Below are positions 19,455-27,976 of a DNA stretch of 64,000 bases, in pieces. This stretch comes from Sphingomonas sinipercae. Its GTDB lineage: Bacteria; Pseudomonadota; Alphaproteobacteria; Sphingomonadales; Sphingomonadaceae. Below the pieces are notes generated by a model. It saw only the letters and a list, made by a program, of their open reading frames with translations, was not told the DNA's origin and did no database searches. Position 1 is the stretch's first letter, and every line of letters begins with the position of its first letter. The stretch covers positions 1,942,501 to 2,006,500 of the forward strand of contig NZ_CP049871.1 in NCBI RefSeq assembly GCF_011302055.1, read 5' to 3'. The position numbers and the translations under genes were made by a program.

Positions 19455-19982
19455 TTAGCGGCGGTTGATGTCGATGTCGCGAACGTAGCCGCGATAATCG
19501 ATGTCGCATTTGAACGACAGGTCGGCCTGAGCCTGGGCGCCCTGATACGGATTGTACCCATAGCCCTGGTTGTAGCCGTAACCCATGTTCATGCCGCTGC
19601 TGGCAAGGCCGCGGACTCGGGTCGTCGTGTTCGAACGGCGCTCAACCCGGGTGATGCCGACGATGCGGGCATTGCCATAGGCGTTGTTGTAGCCGTTATA
19701 GCCGTACTGATTGTACCCGTAGCCGTTGCCGTAACTGGCATTGTAACGCTGGCCCAGCTGCTGCTGGACCGCCGCGGTGCAACGCTGCACCAGGGCCTGC
19801 GAGTTGTTGCCATAACCGTACTGCTGCCCGCCGTAAGGGTTGAGCACCTGCTGCAGCACCTGGCCAAGCACGTTGCCGCCACCATAGGGGCTTGGGTAAT
19901 ATTGCGCAGAGGCTGGCGCCGCTGCGACCGTCATCGCGGCAACAGCAGCCGCACCGGTCAAAAGTTTCGTCACAGCCTTCAT
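19455..19982 (-). CDS. Secreted Tyr/Gly/Asn-rich low-complexity protein
   Basis: 175 aa from the ATG at 19982. A signal peptide (MKAVTKLLTGAAAVAAMTVA to SAQ) is followed by a segment of repeated Gly-Tyr-Asn units (about residues 75-105, for example NGYGYNQYGYNGYN) and again near residues 133-147. The rest includes a Cys-containing TAAVQQQLGQRYNASY helix and a C-terminal SFKCDIDYRGYVRDIDINRR. I recall similar Tyr-rich secreted proteins in sphingomonads, but the function is unknown. Terminator downstream. Confidence 0.75.
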   Translation of the reverse strand: MKAVTKLLTGAAAVAAMTVAAAPASAQYYPSPYGGGNVLGQVLQQVLNPYGGQQYGYGNNSQALVQRCTAAVQQQLGQRYNASYGNGYGYNQYGYNGYNNAYGNARIVGITRVERRSNTTTRVRGLASSGMNMGYGYNQGYGYNPYQGAQAQADLSFKCDIDYRGYVRDIDINRR

Positions 19983-20156
19983 GGCATGTCTCCTTCCAAC
20001 TGACTCCAATTGTTCGATAAAACGAACGGAGCGTGCGGAAGGTTTAGACGATTCGCAGTGCATTCGTGCTGAACGGGTCAGTTTGCCCCCGTTCAGCAAC
20101 GATTGGCCGCACGCTCAGCGCGGTCCCTGCGATTTCAGACGCCGGAAACGGCGAAG

Positions 20157-20576
20157 TTAGGCGGCTTCGAACTCGTCTTCAGCAACCACCGGGCCGCTGT
20201 CCTGCCCCTTGGCGGAAACGTCGCGATCGACGAACTCGATGATCGCGATCGGCGCCGCGTCGGAGGCGCGGATGCCGGCCTTGATGATGCGGATGTAGCC
20301 GCCGTCGCGCACCGCGTAACGCGGGGCGATGACGTCGAACAGCTTCTTCAACTGCGTGTCGTCCATCAGGCGCGACTGGGCGAGCCGGCGATTCGACAGG
20401 CCGCCGCGCTTCGCCAGGGTCACCAGCTTCTCGACGTAGGGGCGAAGTTCCTTCGCCTTGGCGGTCGTGGTGGTGATCTGCTCGTGCTTGATCAGCGCCG
20501 CCGCCATGTTGCGGAACAGGGCTGCACGGTGGCTGGAAGTGCGCTGAAGCTTACGATGGCCAACACGATGGCGCAT
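20157..20576 (-). CDS. rplQ: 50S ribosomal protein L17
   Basis: 139 aa. N-terminal [17 protein letters not shown] is the L17 signature, with a normal body and a short acidic C-terminal extension (EDEFEAA). The ATG at 20576 is chosen because upstream residues in the open frame are not family-like. Normally rplQ follows rpoA directly; here it is about 2.7 kb downstream of rpoA, with four genes in between and a terminator after rpoA, so it must have its own promoter. Confidence 0.97.
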   Translation of the reverse strand: MRHRVGHRKLQRTSSHRAALFRNMAAALIKHEQITTTTAKAKELRPYVEKLVTLAKRGGLSNRRLAQSRLMDDTQLKKLFDVIAPRYAVRDGGYIRIIKAGIRASDAAPIAIIEFVDRDVSAKGQDSGPVVAEDEFEAA

Positions 20577-20799
20577 GATCATTCTCCGTTCGTCGGGGAG
20601 CCGTTTGAGGTACTCCCGGCCACGCGGCACTTGAGGGCGGCCGCGCGATGCCCCTAAACAAAACAGCGGACCCAAAGGCCCGCCGGACGGCTGCCCCTGA
20701 AGCGGAGAAGCGCCGGAAAGTCAAGGCAAGCTTCCTCAACACGTGGGCAGGAACCATTGTCGCGCCTTGCGGATTCGTACCTCCGAAAGGAGCTATGCG

Positions 20800-20967
20800 A
20801 TGCCGCGTGAACTGATCGATACCGGAAACGACAAGCGTTACGTCCGCCGCGACGAAGAGGGCCAGTTCAAGCAATCCGACGACGTCGGCCTTAGCCATGC
20901 CGCCGACCAGCGCCACGACGCCAAGAACAAGGCCAAGAAGGGCGAAGGCGACCGCGGCGACCGCTAG
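20800..20967 (+). CDS. Small hydrophilic conserved protein
   Basis: 55 aa, strongly charged, with no Cys and no membrane segment (PRELIDTGNDKRYVRRDEEG, then a Lys/Glu/Asp tail). AAGGAG lies nine bases before the ATG, a very good ribosome site. I recall similar short proteins in alphaproteobacteria; function unknown. It is convergent with the GreA-like gene (13 bases between stops). Confidence 0.7.
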   Translation: MPRELIDTGNDKRYVRRDEEGQFKQSDDVGLSHAADQRHDAKNKAKKGEGDRGDR

Positions 20968-20980
20968 GTCGGCGAATGCC

Positions 20981-21439
20981 TTAAGGCGCTTCGACCGCGA
21001 CGACGCGTGCCGGGCCTGAATTGCCTGGCAACGCCACCTCGTCGTCAACCTCGGCGCCGATCAGCGCTCTGGCGAGGGGCGAGGCGAAGCCGATCAGCCC
21101 TGCCGCCGGTTCCGCTTCGTCGTGGCCGACGATCGTCAGCGTGCGCACCGCGCCGTGCTGCTCAATGCTCACCCGCGCCCCAAAGGCCACTGTGTCACCG
21201 GTCGGGGCATGGGCGACCTGCGCGCTGGCGAGACGCTTGCGCCAGTACCGAAGCTCACGCTGAAGCGCCCCGCGCGTTTCCTCTCCCGCCGCCGCGACCG
21301 CAGCCTCCAGCTCCTGGGTCTTGGCGGCGAGCAAGTCGTAGCCCCGCTGGGTCACCAGGTTCGGTCCCGGCGGCACCGGCAACTCGAACTTGGGCTCCAG
21401 ATGCTCCTCGTCGCTGTCGCGGCGAAAGGCGACGCTCAT
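20981..21439 (-). CDS. GreA/GreB-family transcription elongation factor
   Basis: 152 aa from the ATG at 21439. An N-terminal coiled coil (LVTQRGYDLLAAKTQELEAAV to RKRLASAQV) and a C-terminal FKBP-like Gre domain (VAFGARVSI, VGHDEAEP, SPLARALIGAEVDDEVAL). Gre factors rescue backtracked RNA polymerase. The N-terminal extension (about 25 residues with FELPVPPGPNLVT) fits the GreB/regulator-of-nucleoside-diphosphate-kinase subgroup, so the exact subfamily is open. Divergent from trmL. Confidence 0.82.
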   Translation of the reverse strand: MSVAFRRDSDEEHLEPKFELPVPPGPNLVTQRGYDLLAAKTQELEAAVAAAGEETRGALQRELRYWRKRLASAQVAHAPTGDTVAFGARVSIEQHGAVRTLTIVGHDEAEPAAGLIGFASPLARALIGAEVDDEVALPGNSGPARVVAVEAP

Positions 21440-21527
21440 CGCTTGATTTTCCTCATCGGCGGCGGCTTTAGCACAAACGGGCGCGACCGGCTTGCGCACC
21501 TTGGCCGCCGCGTCCACGAATCCGTTA

Positions 21528-22010
21528 ATGCGCATCGCCCTGTATCAGCCGGAGATTGCCGGGAACGTCGGTGCTGTCCTGCGGCTCGGCGCATGTCTTG
21601 GCACGGCGGTCGACCTGATCGAACCGCTCGGTTTCGCGTGGGACGACCGGCGCGTGCGGCGTACCGCAATGGACTATATCGATCACGTCAGCGTCGCCCG
21701 CCATCCCGACTTCACGGCCTTTCGCACAGCCGTCGGATCGAGCCGCCTGGTCCTGTTCACGACCAAGAGCCGCGATTCAGCGTACGATTTCAGCTTCCGC
21801 CCCGACGACGTCCTGCTGTTCGGCAAGGAAAGCGCCGGCGTCCCAGCGATGGTCGCCGAGGCCTGCGACGCCCGCCTGTGCCTACCGCTGCGCCCTGAGG
21901 TACGCTCGATGAACCTGGCGACCGCGGCGGCCATCGCAGTAAGCGAAGCGCTTCGGCAGACCGGAGGGTTACCTGTCGACCGGGCTACGTCCGGAACGGT
22001 GCGGCCTTAG
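21528..22010 (+). CDS. trmL: tRNA (cytidine/uridine-34 2'-O)-methyltransferase TrmL
   Basis: 160 aa, a minimal SPOUT methyltransferase. The motifs LYQPEIAGNVGAVLRLGACLG, LLFGKESAGVP and RSMNLATAAAIAVSEALRQ are diagnostic of the TrmL/CspR group that methylates the wobble position of tRNA-Leu. The ATG at 21528 is the family-consistent start; 12 extra residues upstream are not conserved-looking. Confidence 0.95.
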   Translation: MRIALYQPEIAGNVGAVLRLGACLGTAVDLIEPLGFAWDDRRVRRTAMDYIDHVSVARHPDFTAFRTAVGSSRLVLFTTKSRDSAYDFSFRPDDVLLFGKESAGVPAMVAEACDARLCLPLRPEVRSMNLATAAAIAVSEALRQTGGLPVDRATSGTVRP

Positions 22011-22022
22011 CCTCAAGGCCGC
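22001..22022. repeat. Hairpin between convergent stops of trmL and the 22013 gene
   Basis: Perfect inverted repeat GCGGCCTT, six-base loop, AAGGCCGC, spanning both stop codons. There is no T-run on either side, so it is a possible bidirectional RNA-end stabiliser rather than a classic terminator. Confidence 0.45.
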
Positions 22023-22567
22023 CAGGACACCGACTTGAACAGCCGGTCCGCAGACCACCTTTTGTCGTTTTCAAAGTGGCGGACGGAGACCGACAGCCAT
22101 TTGTTGCCGCCGAACATGTCGCGCGACCGTTCGATCTGCGAACCGTCCGAGCCGAACGTGCTGATCCGCCGGGTCGTTTCAATGCCGCGCATCCCCGCGA
22201 TCGGCATTTCCGATGGCTTTAGTGGCCGTCTGCCGATCAATTCGAACGATGCGGCCGCGTCCGAATTATCGGCACTGAGCTCCTTCATCTTGGCGTCGAT
22301 ATCGTACGGCTGGTCGGCGATCACCGCCTGGACGAAGTAATAGGCTTTGAACGTCGGCCAGTTGTCGCCCGGCACCTGTTCGCGAACGGTGGAGGTGAGC
22401 TGGATCACGCGCCCCTTGGCGATGTCCGTCCACTTGTCGAACCGTTCGATCTCGCCCGGCAGCTCCGCCGCCAGGTTGGTCGGCGCGGTGTAACGCTCAT
22501 AGCGCGCCTGTGCCGAGGCCACCGACGCGACTAGCGCCAGACCACCGATGAAAAACGCAGCTTTCAT
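22013..22567 (-). CDS. Secreted protein of unknown function
   Basis: 184 aa from the ATG at 22567. Sec signal peptide (KAAFFIGGLALVASVASA-QA). The mature part has no Cys and looks like a small globular domain (AKGRVIQLTSTVREQVPGDN, WPTFKAYYFVQAVIAD, GMRGIETTRRIS). I do not recognise a family. Convergent with trmL, with two bases between stops, and downstream of the VOC gene by 148 bases. Confidence 0.6.
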   Translation of the reverse strand: MKAAFFIGGLALVASVASAQARYERYTAPTNLAAELPGEIERFDKWTDIAKGRVIQLTSTVREQVPGDNWPTFKAYYFVQAVIADQPYDIDAKMKELSADNSDAAASFELIGRRPLKPSEMPIAGMRGIETTRRISTFGSDGSQIERSRDMFGGNKWLSVSVRHFENDKRWSADRLFKSVSWRP

Positions 22568-22715
22568 GATCCCCCATCGCCGAACCTCGCCAGGGCTAAC
22601 GCAGCTTTCGGGATAAGCAAGGGTCGGGCGCGGACCGGGAGCGTTCGCCGGGACTAGCGAAATGCTCGTGCGGCAGCGTCCTGAACATTGCCGGACGCCC
22701 ACCATCACTCACCTT

Positions 22716-23132
22716 CTACTGGTTGAGAGTGGAATGGCTGGTTGCGACGGCGACATCGTTTCCGTCGGGGTCGCGAAGATGGAATATATAGTGGCCGAAT
22801 AGGCTCCGCGGTGGGATTGGCGTCGGATCCAGCCCGACACCGATCGCGGCATCCCTGCAGGCTTCCAGCTCGTCACGCGTGCGTCCTGAGATCATCAGGT
22901 CGATTGTCTGTGTGGCGGACTTTGGGGCTGCCGTGCGGCCTTTCGCGCCCACCTTCCGCCGCATCAGCAACAGGTGCGTCCCTCCACGAAGTTCCAGGAT
23001 CGCCAACTCCGCGCTCGTCTGGCAGGGATGGAGGCCGAGTTTGCTGTAAAAGCGAGCGCTTTCCTCGACGTCTCGAACGGCGAGAACAACGTGGCCGATC
23101 GCAATGTCCAGCTTGTTGGCCGGCGGCTCCAT
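22716..23132 (-). CDS. VOC-superfamily (glyoxalase/dioxygenase-like) protein
   Basis: 138 aa. A single vicinal-oxygen-chelate unit pair: [20 protein letters not shown] at the N-terminus and [13 protein letters not shown] at the C-terminus are typical. A metal-binding His is plausible in the first motif (GHVVLA) and an acidic ligand elsewhere. Substrate cannot be predicted. It lies in the segment separating rpoA from rplQ. Confidence 0.85.
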   Translation of the reverse strand: MEPPANKLDIAIGHVVLAVRDVEESARFYSKLGLHPCQTSAELAILELRGGTHLLLMRRKVGAKGRTAAPKSATQTIDLMISGRTRDELEACRDAAIGVGLDPTPIPPRSLFGHYIFHLRDPDGNDVAVATSHSTLNQ

Positions 23133-23246
23133 GGCCCAATTGTAGCATGGATCGACGGCCCGCGCTCTCGCCCCGTTGCCCTAACCGGCTTGCACCGGAT
23201 CCCGAATGACTGGGAAAGGCGACAAGCCTGGCCGCTCTCCAGCGAT

Positions 23247-23282
23247 GCAAAAAGGGCCGCCCCGTTTCCGGAGCGACCCTTT
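23247..23282 (-). terminator. Strong terminator immediately after rpoA
   Basis: On the minus strand, AAGGGTCGCTCCG, GAAA tetraloop, CGGGGCGGCCCTT form a continuous stem of about 13 pairs (with G-U pairs), followed by TTTGC. It lies 52 bases after the rpoA stop and ends the rpsM-rpsK-rpoA transcript before rplQ. Confidence 0.9.
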
Positions 23283-23333
23283 GTTTTTGCAGCTGTCACG
23301 AGAGCGAAGTCCCGTAGCGGCGATCGGTTCGGC

Positions 23334-24404
23334 TTAGCCGAGCATTTCCTGCTCGAGCTTCTTCGCCATCTCTTCGATGTTCTCGGGCGGCCATCCGGGG
23401 ATATCCATGCCGAGGCGAAGGCCCATGCTGGCGAGCACTTCCTTGATCTCGTTCAACGACTTGCGGCCGAAGTTCGGGGTGCGGAGCATTTCCGCTTCCG
23501 TCTTCTGCACCAGGTCGCCGATGTAGATGATGTTGTCGTTCTTCAGGCAGTTGGCGCTGCGCACCGACAGTTCCAGCTCGTCGACCTTCTTGAGGAGGTA
23601 GCGGTTGAGCTGGTTGGTGTCGGTCGGCGTGTCCGCGGCCATCGGCACTGCGGTGCCGATCATCGACGGCGCAGCGGTGCGAACCTGGCTGTCGTCGAAG
23701 TGGACGAACAGCTGCAGCTGGTCCTGGAGGATCCGCGCGGCGTAGCCGAGCGCGTCTTCCGGGCTCACCGTGCCGTCGGTCTCGATGGTCAGTGTCAGCT
23801 TGTCATAGTCCAGTTCCTGGCCGACGCGGGTGTTTTCCACCTTGTAGGCGACCTGGCGGACCGGGCTGTACAGCGCGTCGACCGGGATCAGGCCGATCGG
23901 CGCGTCGGCCGGGCGGTTGGCGGCGGCGGCGACATAGCCCTTACCGATGTCGGCGGTCAGCTCCATGTTGAGCGTCGCGCCCTCGTCGAGGTGGCAGATG
24001 ACGAGGTCGGGGTTGGTGACTTCGATGTCGCCGCTGGTCGAGATCATGCCGGCGGTGACTTCGGTCGGGCCGGTCGCCGAAAGCTGCAGCCGCTTGGGGC
24101 CTTCGCCTTCCATGCGCAGCGCGATCTGCTTCACGTTCAGGACGATGTCGGTGACGTCCTCACGAACGCCGGTGAGGGACGAGAATTCGTGGAGCACGCC
24201 TTCGATCTTGATCGAGGTGACGGCGGCGCCCTGGAGCGAGCTCAACAGCACGCGGCGCAGCGAGTTGCCGAGCGTCATGCCAAAGCCGCGCTCGAGCGGT
24301 TCGGCGACGAACACGCCGCGGCGGCGGGCATCGCCGCCGGCCTGCTTGCGCTCCAGCGCGTTCGGCTTCTTGAGTTCCTGCCAGTTCTTCGCGTTGACGG
24401 CCAT
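23334..24404 (-). CDS. rpoA: RNA polymerase alpha subunit
   Basis: 356 aa, standard alpha subunit. The N-terminal assembly domain includes [22 protein letters not shown]; the C-terminal domain includes [36 protein letters not shown], which contacts UP elements and activators. It follows rpsM-rpsK as in the alpha operon, but the next gene is not rplQ and a terminator follows directly. Confidence 0.99.
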   Translation of the reverse strand: MAVNAKNWQELKKPNALERKQAGGDARRRGVFVAEPLERGFGMTLGNSLRRVLLSSLQGAAVTSIKIEGVLHEFSSLTGVREDVTDIVLNVKQIALRMEGEGPKRLQLSATGPTEVTAGMISTSGDIEVTNPDLVICHLDEGATLNMELTADIGKGYVAAAANRPADAPIGLIPVDALYSPVRQVAYKVENTRVGQELDYDKLTLTIETDGTVSPEDALGYAARILQDQLQLFVHFDDSQVRTAAPSMIGTAVPMAADTPTDTNQLNRYLLKKVDELELSVRSANCLKNDNIIYIGDLVQKTEAEMLRTPNFGRKSLNEIKEVLASMGLRLGMDIPGWPPENIEEMAKKLEQEMLG

Positions 24405-24495
24405 TTTTCTTCCTTGGCAGCGGCTTTGGCGGCGTCCCGCTCAAAACCTTGATGAAACTTAATTCCTCATCCCCGCGGGCGGGGACCGGTACCGC

Positions 24496-24885
24496 TTAGA
24501 CCCGGCGACGCTTCGACGGGCGAACGCCGTTGTGCGGGATCGGCGTGACGTCGCGGATCGAAGTGATGGTGAACCCCACGGCCTGCAACGCGCGGAGCGC
24601 GCTTTCGCGGCCCGAGCCAGGGCCCTTCACTTCGACTTCCAGCGTGCGGACGCCATGTTCGGCGGCCTTCTTGCCTGCGTCCTCGGCGGCGACCTGCGCC
24701 GCGTAAGGAGTCGACTTGCGGCTGCCTTTAAAGCCCATCGTCCCGGCGCTCGACCAGGCAATCGCATTGCCCTGCGCATCGGTGATGGTGATCATCGTGT
24801 TGTTGAAGCTGGCGTTCACGTGGGCGACGCCGGCGGTGATGTTCTTGCGCTCGCGGCGGCGAAGGCGCTGGGCTGGTTGAGCCAT
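24496..24885 (-). CDS. rpsK: 30S ribosomal protein S11
   Basis: 129 aa. Signature blocks [22 protein letters not shown] and [15 protein letters not shown] are intact. It forms part of the platform of the small subunit near the E site. Second gene of the alpha operon, between rpsM and rpoA, with 91 bases to rpoA. Confidence 0.99.
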   Translation of the reverse strand: MAQPAQRLRRRERKNITAGVAHVNASFNNTMITITDAQGNAIAWSSAGTMGFKGSRKSTPYAAQVAAEDAGKKAAEHGVRTLEVEVKGPGSGRESALRALQAVGFTITSIRDVTPIPHNGVRPSKRRRV

Positions 24886-24945
24886 TTGAAATTCCTACGA
24901 TCTAAGCTGCTGAAATGCGTGCGAAGAGAAGAAGCGGTCGAGCGC

Positions 24946-25314
24946 TTACTTCTTTTTGCCCGCGATCGGCTTTGCCTTGCCCTTGCGAGTGCGCGCATTG
25001 GTGTGCGTGCGCTGCCCGCGGACCGGCAAGCCGCGACGGTGACGAAGCCCGCGATAGCAGGCCAGGTCCATCAGCCGCTTGATGTTCATCGCCGTTTCGC
25101 GGCGAAGGTCGCCTTCCACCGTGTGGTTGGCGTCGATCGCTTCGCGCAAGTGCAGAACTTCCTGATCGGTCAGGTCCTGGACCCGCCGTTCGGGAGCGAT
25201 CTTCAGCTTGTCGGCAATCTGCTTGGCGGTCGTCCGCCCGATGCCGTGGATGTAGGTCAGCGCGATTTCGACGCGCTTGTTCGACGGGATATTGACGCCG
25301 GCGATACGTGCCAT
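24946..25314 (-). CDS. rpsM: 30S ribosomal protein S13
   Basis: 122 aa. [26 protein letters not shown] at the N-terminus and [25 protein letters not shown] at the C-terminus identify S13, which contacts the 50S subunit and tRNA. It is the first alpha-operon gene here; upstream is a divergent intergenic region shared with ribF, so secY/adk are not directly adjacent within this window. Confidence 0.99.
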   Translation of the reverse strand: MARIAGVNIPSNKRVEIALTYIHGIGRTTAKQIADKLKIAPERRVQDLTDQEVLHLREAIDANHTVEGDLRRETAMNIKRLMDLACYRGLRHRRGLPVRGQRTHTNARTRKGKAKPIAGKKK

Positions 25315-25488
25315 TCTCGATCCTTCTGTAGCTCCACGGGCGTGGATTCGCCCATCTCTTCGCTAGGGACCCGCTTCAAACGAAAAACCGACGCGCGCAC
25401 GAATGCGCCGCCGGAAACCGGTTGATCGGGATAGGGTTCAGATAGGTGCGTGGACGGGCCGAGTCAAGCTGACTAGAGCGCGTGGCGC

Positions 25489-26415
25489 ATGCAGCGGCTG
25501 ACCTCTTCCCAACCGATACCACAAGCCCTTCGCGGAAGCATCCTCGCGCTCGGCAATTTCGACGGCTTTCACCTCGGCCACCAAGCGGTGGTCAACCGCG
25601 CGATCGCCCGCGGCTTCCACGAGCGGCGGCCGGTCGTTGTCGCAACTTTCGACCCCCACCCCGTCCGCTTCTTCAAGCCGGACGTCCCACCCTTTCGACT
25701 GACGACGCTGGACCAGCGCGAGCGCCTGTTCGGCCACGCCGGGGCCGACGCGATGCTGGTGTTCGACTTCGACGCCGCCCTTGCCGCCACCAGCGCGGAA
25801 GACTTTATCGCCGAAATCCTGGCCGATCGGTTCGGCGCCGCCGGCGTCGTCACCGGCACCGATTTCACCTTCGGGCGCGGGCGCGGCGGCAATGCGCAGG
25901 TGCTGCGCGACGTCGGCGCCAGCCACGGCATCCTCGCCGAGGCCGTCGCGCCGGTGCTGCTCAACGGCGAGCCCGTTTCATCGAGCCGGATCCGCGACGC
26001 GCTTGCGAATGCCGACATGGCCACCGCCACGCACTTGCTGACCCGCCCGTTCGCCATCGAGGGCGTGGTCGAACATGGCGACTCGCGCGGCCGCCAACTC
26101 GGCTATCCGACCGCCAATATGTCGCTCGGCCCCTACCAGCGCCCGGCCTACGGCATCTACGCGGTGCGCGCGCGGCTCGACGACGGCAGCGAACATGCGG
26201 GCGTCGCCAGCCTGGGTGTCCGCCCGACCTTCGCGCCGCCGACGGAACTACTCGAAACCTTCATCTTCGACTGGAGCGGCAACCTGTACGGCCGGACGGT
26301 CGAGATCGACCTAATTGCGTTCATCCGTCCGGAAGCTAAGTTCGAAAGCGCCGAATCCTTGGTCGAGCAAATGCGTGACGATGAAGCGCAGGCGCGAGCA
26401 ATCCTGGGGGAATAA
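25489..26415 (+). CDS. ribF: Bifunctional riboflavin kinase / FAD synthetase
   Basis: 308 aa. The N-terminal FMN adenylyltransferase has the nucleotidyltransferase motif LGNFDGFHLGHQAVV and the VSSSRIR block; the C-terminal kinase has GRQLGYPTANM and GVASLGVRPTF. It converts riboflavin to FMN and FAD. Divergent from rpsM; ATG at 25489. Three bases separate it from the next gene. Confidence 0.97.
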   Translation: MQRLTSSQPIPQALRGSILALGNFDGFHLGHQAVVNRAIARGFHERRPVVVATFDPHPVRFFKPDVPPFRLTTLDQRERLFGHAGADAMLVFDFDAALAATSAEDFIAEILADRFGAAGVVTGTDFTFGRGRGGNAQVLRDVGASHGILAEAVAPVLLNGEPVSSSRIRDALANADMATATHLLTRPFAIEGVVEHGDSRGRQLGYPTANMSLGPYQRPAYGIYAVRARLDDGSEHAGVASLGVRPTFAPPTELLETFIFDWSGNLYGRTVEIDLIAFIRPEAKFESAESLVEQMRDDEAQARAILGE

Positions 26416-26418
26416 AGC

Positions 26419-27471
26419 GTGTTGCGTTGGCTGAAACTTGCAGCGTTCGCGCTGGCGATCCTCTTGCTCGTGCTCACCTTCATCAACGCCAGCTGGCTGG
26501 CGAGCGCGCAGCGCGGCCAGGTGCGCCTCATAGCCCACCGCGGAGTCGCCCAGCTTTACGATCATAAGGGCGTCGGCCGCGACTCGTGCACCGCCACCCG
26601 GATCGAACAGCCAGTCCACGACTACCTCGAGAACACGACTCGTTCGTTGGCGGCTGCGCCCAATCTTGGCGCGGACATGGTCGAGATCGACATTGCGCCG
26701 ACCGCTGACGGCAAGATCGCCGTCTTCCACGACTGGACTCTCGATTGCCGGACCAACGGCAAGGGCAATATCCGCGACGCGACGATGGCGCAGCTTCAAG
26801 CGCTCGACCCCGGCCATGGCTACACCGCCGACGGCGGCAAGACCTTCCCGTTCCGCGGCCAGCAGAAGGACCGCATCCCGACACTGGAACAGGCGCTGGC
26901 AGCGGCCCCCAAGACGCCCATCATGTTCAATTTCAAGAGCAAGGATGCTGGTGAGGCCGACCTGCTGGCGGCGGCGCTGCGTGCCAATGGCCGCGCGGTC
27001 GAAGCGATCGGCGATGGCTTCTACGGGGCGCCCGGCCCGGTCGAGCGGATCAAGCACCATTTCCCGAAGGCCTGGGCGTGGAGCAAGGAAAGCGCCGGGG
27101 CCTGCACCAAGCAATATCTGGTCCAGGGCTGGCTCACCATCGTTCCGGAAAGCTGCCGCAACGGCACGCTGATCGTGCCGCTCAATTACCAGTGGGCGTT
27201 CGCCGGCTGGCCCGACCGGACGCTCGCGCGGATGAAGGACGTCGGCGCCCACGTGCTTCTGGTTGGGCCCCGCGGCAAGGACCGTCCGATGGGCCTGACC
27301 CTTCCTGAACAGCTCGGCGACATTCCCAACAGCTTCAAAGGCCATGTCTGGGTCGAGGACATCTGGACCGTCGGCCCGGCGCTCAAGCCCAAGTGGGATT
27401 TCCGCTCCAACCCGCAGCGCGACGCGGCCGAGGCTGGGCTTGAACGGCGGCGGAAGCACACTTCCGACTGA
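26419..27471 (+). CDS. Membrane-anchored glycerophosphodiester phosphodiesterase family protein
   Basis: 350 aa from a GTG. One N-terminal membrane segment (FALAILLLVLTFINASWL) anchors a GDPD TIM barrel with IAHRG (about residues 36-40), a metal-binding E-x-D in MVEIDIAPTADGK and the catalytic His in VFHDWTLDC. An insertion rich in Cys and aromatic residues follows the first motif (GRDSCTATRIEQPVHDYLENT). The substrate is likely a phosphodiester of glycerol; location is probably periplasmic or surface-facing. Confidence 0.85.
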   Translation: MLRWLKLAAFALAILLLVLTFINASWLASAQRGQVRLIAHRGVAQLYDHKGVGRDSCTATRIEQPVHDYLENTTRSLAAAPNLGADMVEIDIAPTADGKIAVFHDWTLDCRTNGKGNIRDATMAQLQALDPGHGYTADGGKTFPFRGQQKDRIPTLEQALAAAPKTPIMFNFKSKDAGEADLLAAALRANGRAVEAIGDGFYGAPGPVERIKHHFPKAWAWSKESAGACTKQYLVQGWLTIVPESCRNGTLIVPLNYQWAFAGWPDRTLARMKDVGAHVLLVGPRGKDRPMGLTLPEQLGDIPNSFKGHVWVEDIWTVGPALKPKWDFRSNPQRDAAEAGLERRRKHTSD

Positions 27472-27544
27472 CGCGCCGATCGCGATTGCGGCCCGCCGGC
27501 GCCAATGGCACAAGCCGCTGCAGGCGGTTTCAGGAGGCAGGTCG

Positions 27545-27958
27545 ATGGATGAGCAGCAGGATGGCGTGTCCGCCGACCTTCCCTACGAGCTTCAGTCCAA
27601 GATGTTCGACCAGCTGGCGGGCATGAGCATCGCCGCCGCCGGCCTCACGGTGACCCTGATTTCAAGCATCCTCCAGCGCGCACCCGGAATCATCTGGATG
27701 GCCGTCGTCGAGTTCGGGCTGGCCGCCTTCATCGCGCTGAGTGGCAACATCACGATGATTGAGGCGATCTTCACCAAGCGTCCGTCGCTCAAGCGGAGCA
27801 AGGTCATCACCATGGTCGTGCTGCTGCTGATGGGCATGGGCACCGGGACGCTGGCGATGAGCGTATATCTGGAAAGCCGCAACGACCGTTTGGTCGCCCC
27901 AAGCGCGGCCAAGGCCGCGGCCTCGACGCCCGCCGCAGGTTTGCATTCGGACCGCTGA
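27545..27958 (+). CDS. Small membrane protein of unknown function
   Basis: 137 aa from the ATG at 27545, preceded by GGAGG nine bases upstream. About three hydrophobic segments (MSIAAAGLTVTLISSIL, IWMAVVEFGLAAFIALSG, VITMVVLLLMGMGTGTLAMSV), then an Ala-rich tail. I do not recognise the family. It precedes ileS by 18 bases and may be co-transcribed with it. Confidence 0.65.
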   Translation: MDEQQDGVSADLPYELQSKMFDQLAGMSIAAAGLTVTLISSILQRAPGIIWMAVVEFGLAAFIALSGNITMIEAIFTKRPSLKRSKVITMVVLLLMGMGTGTLAMSVYLESRNDRLVAPSAAKAAASTPAAGLHSDR

Positions 27959-27976
27959 CCGCTAGAGGCCGCGCCA

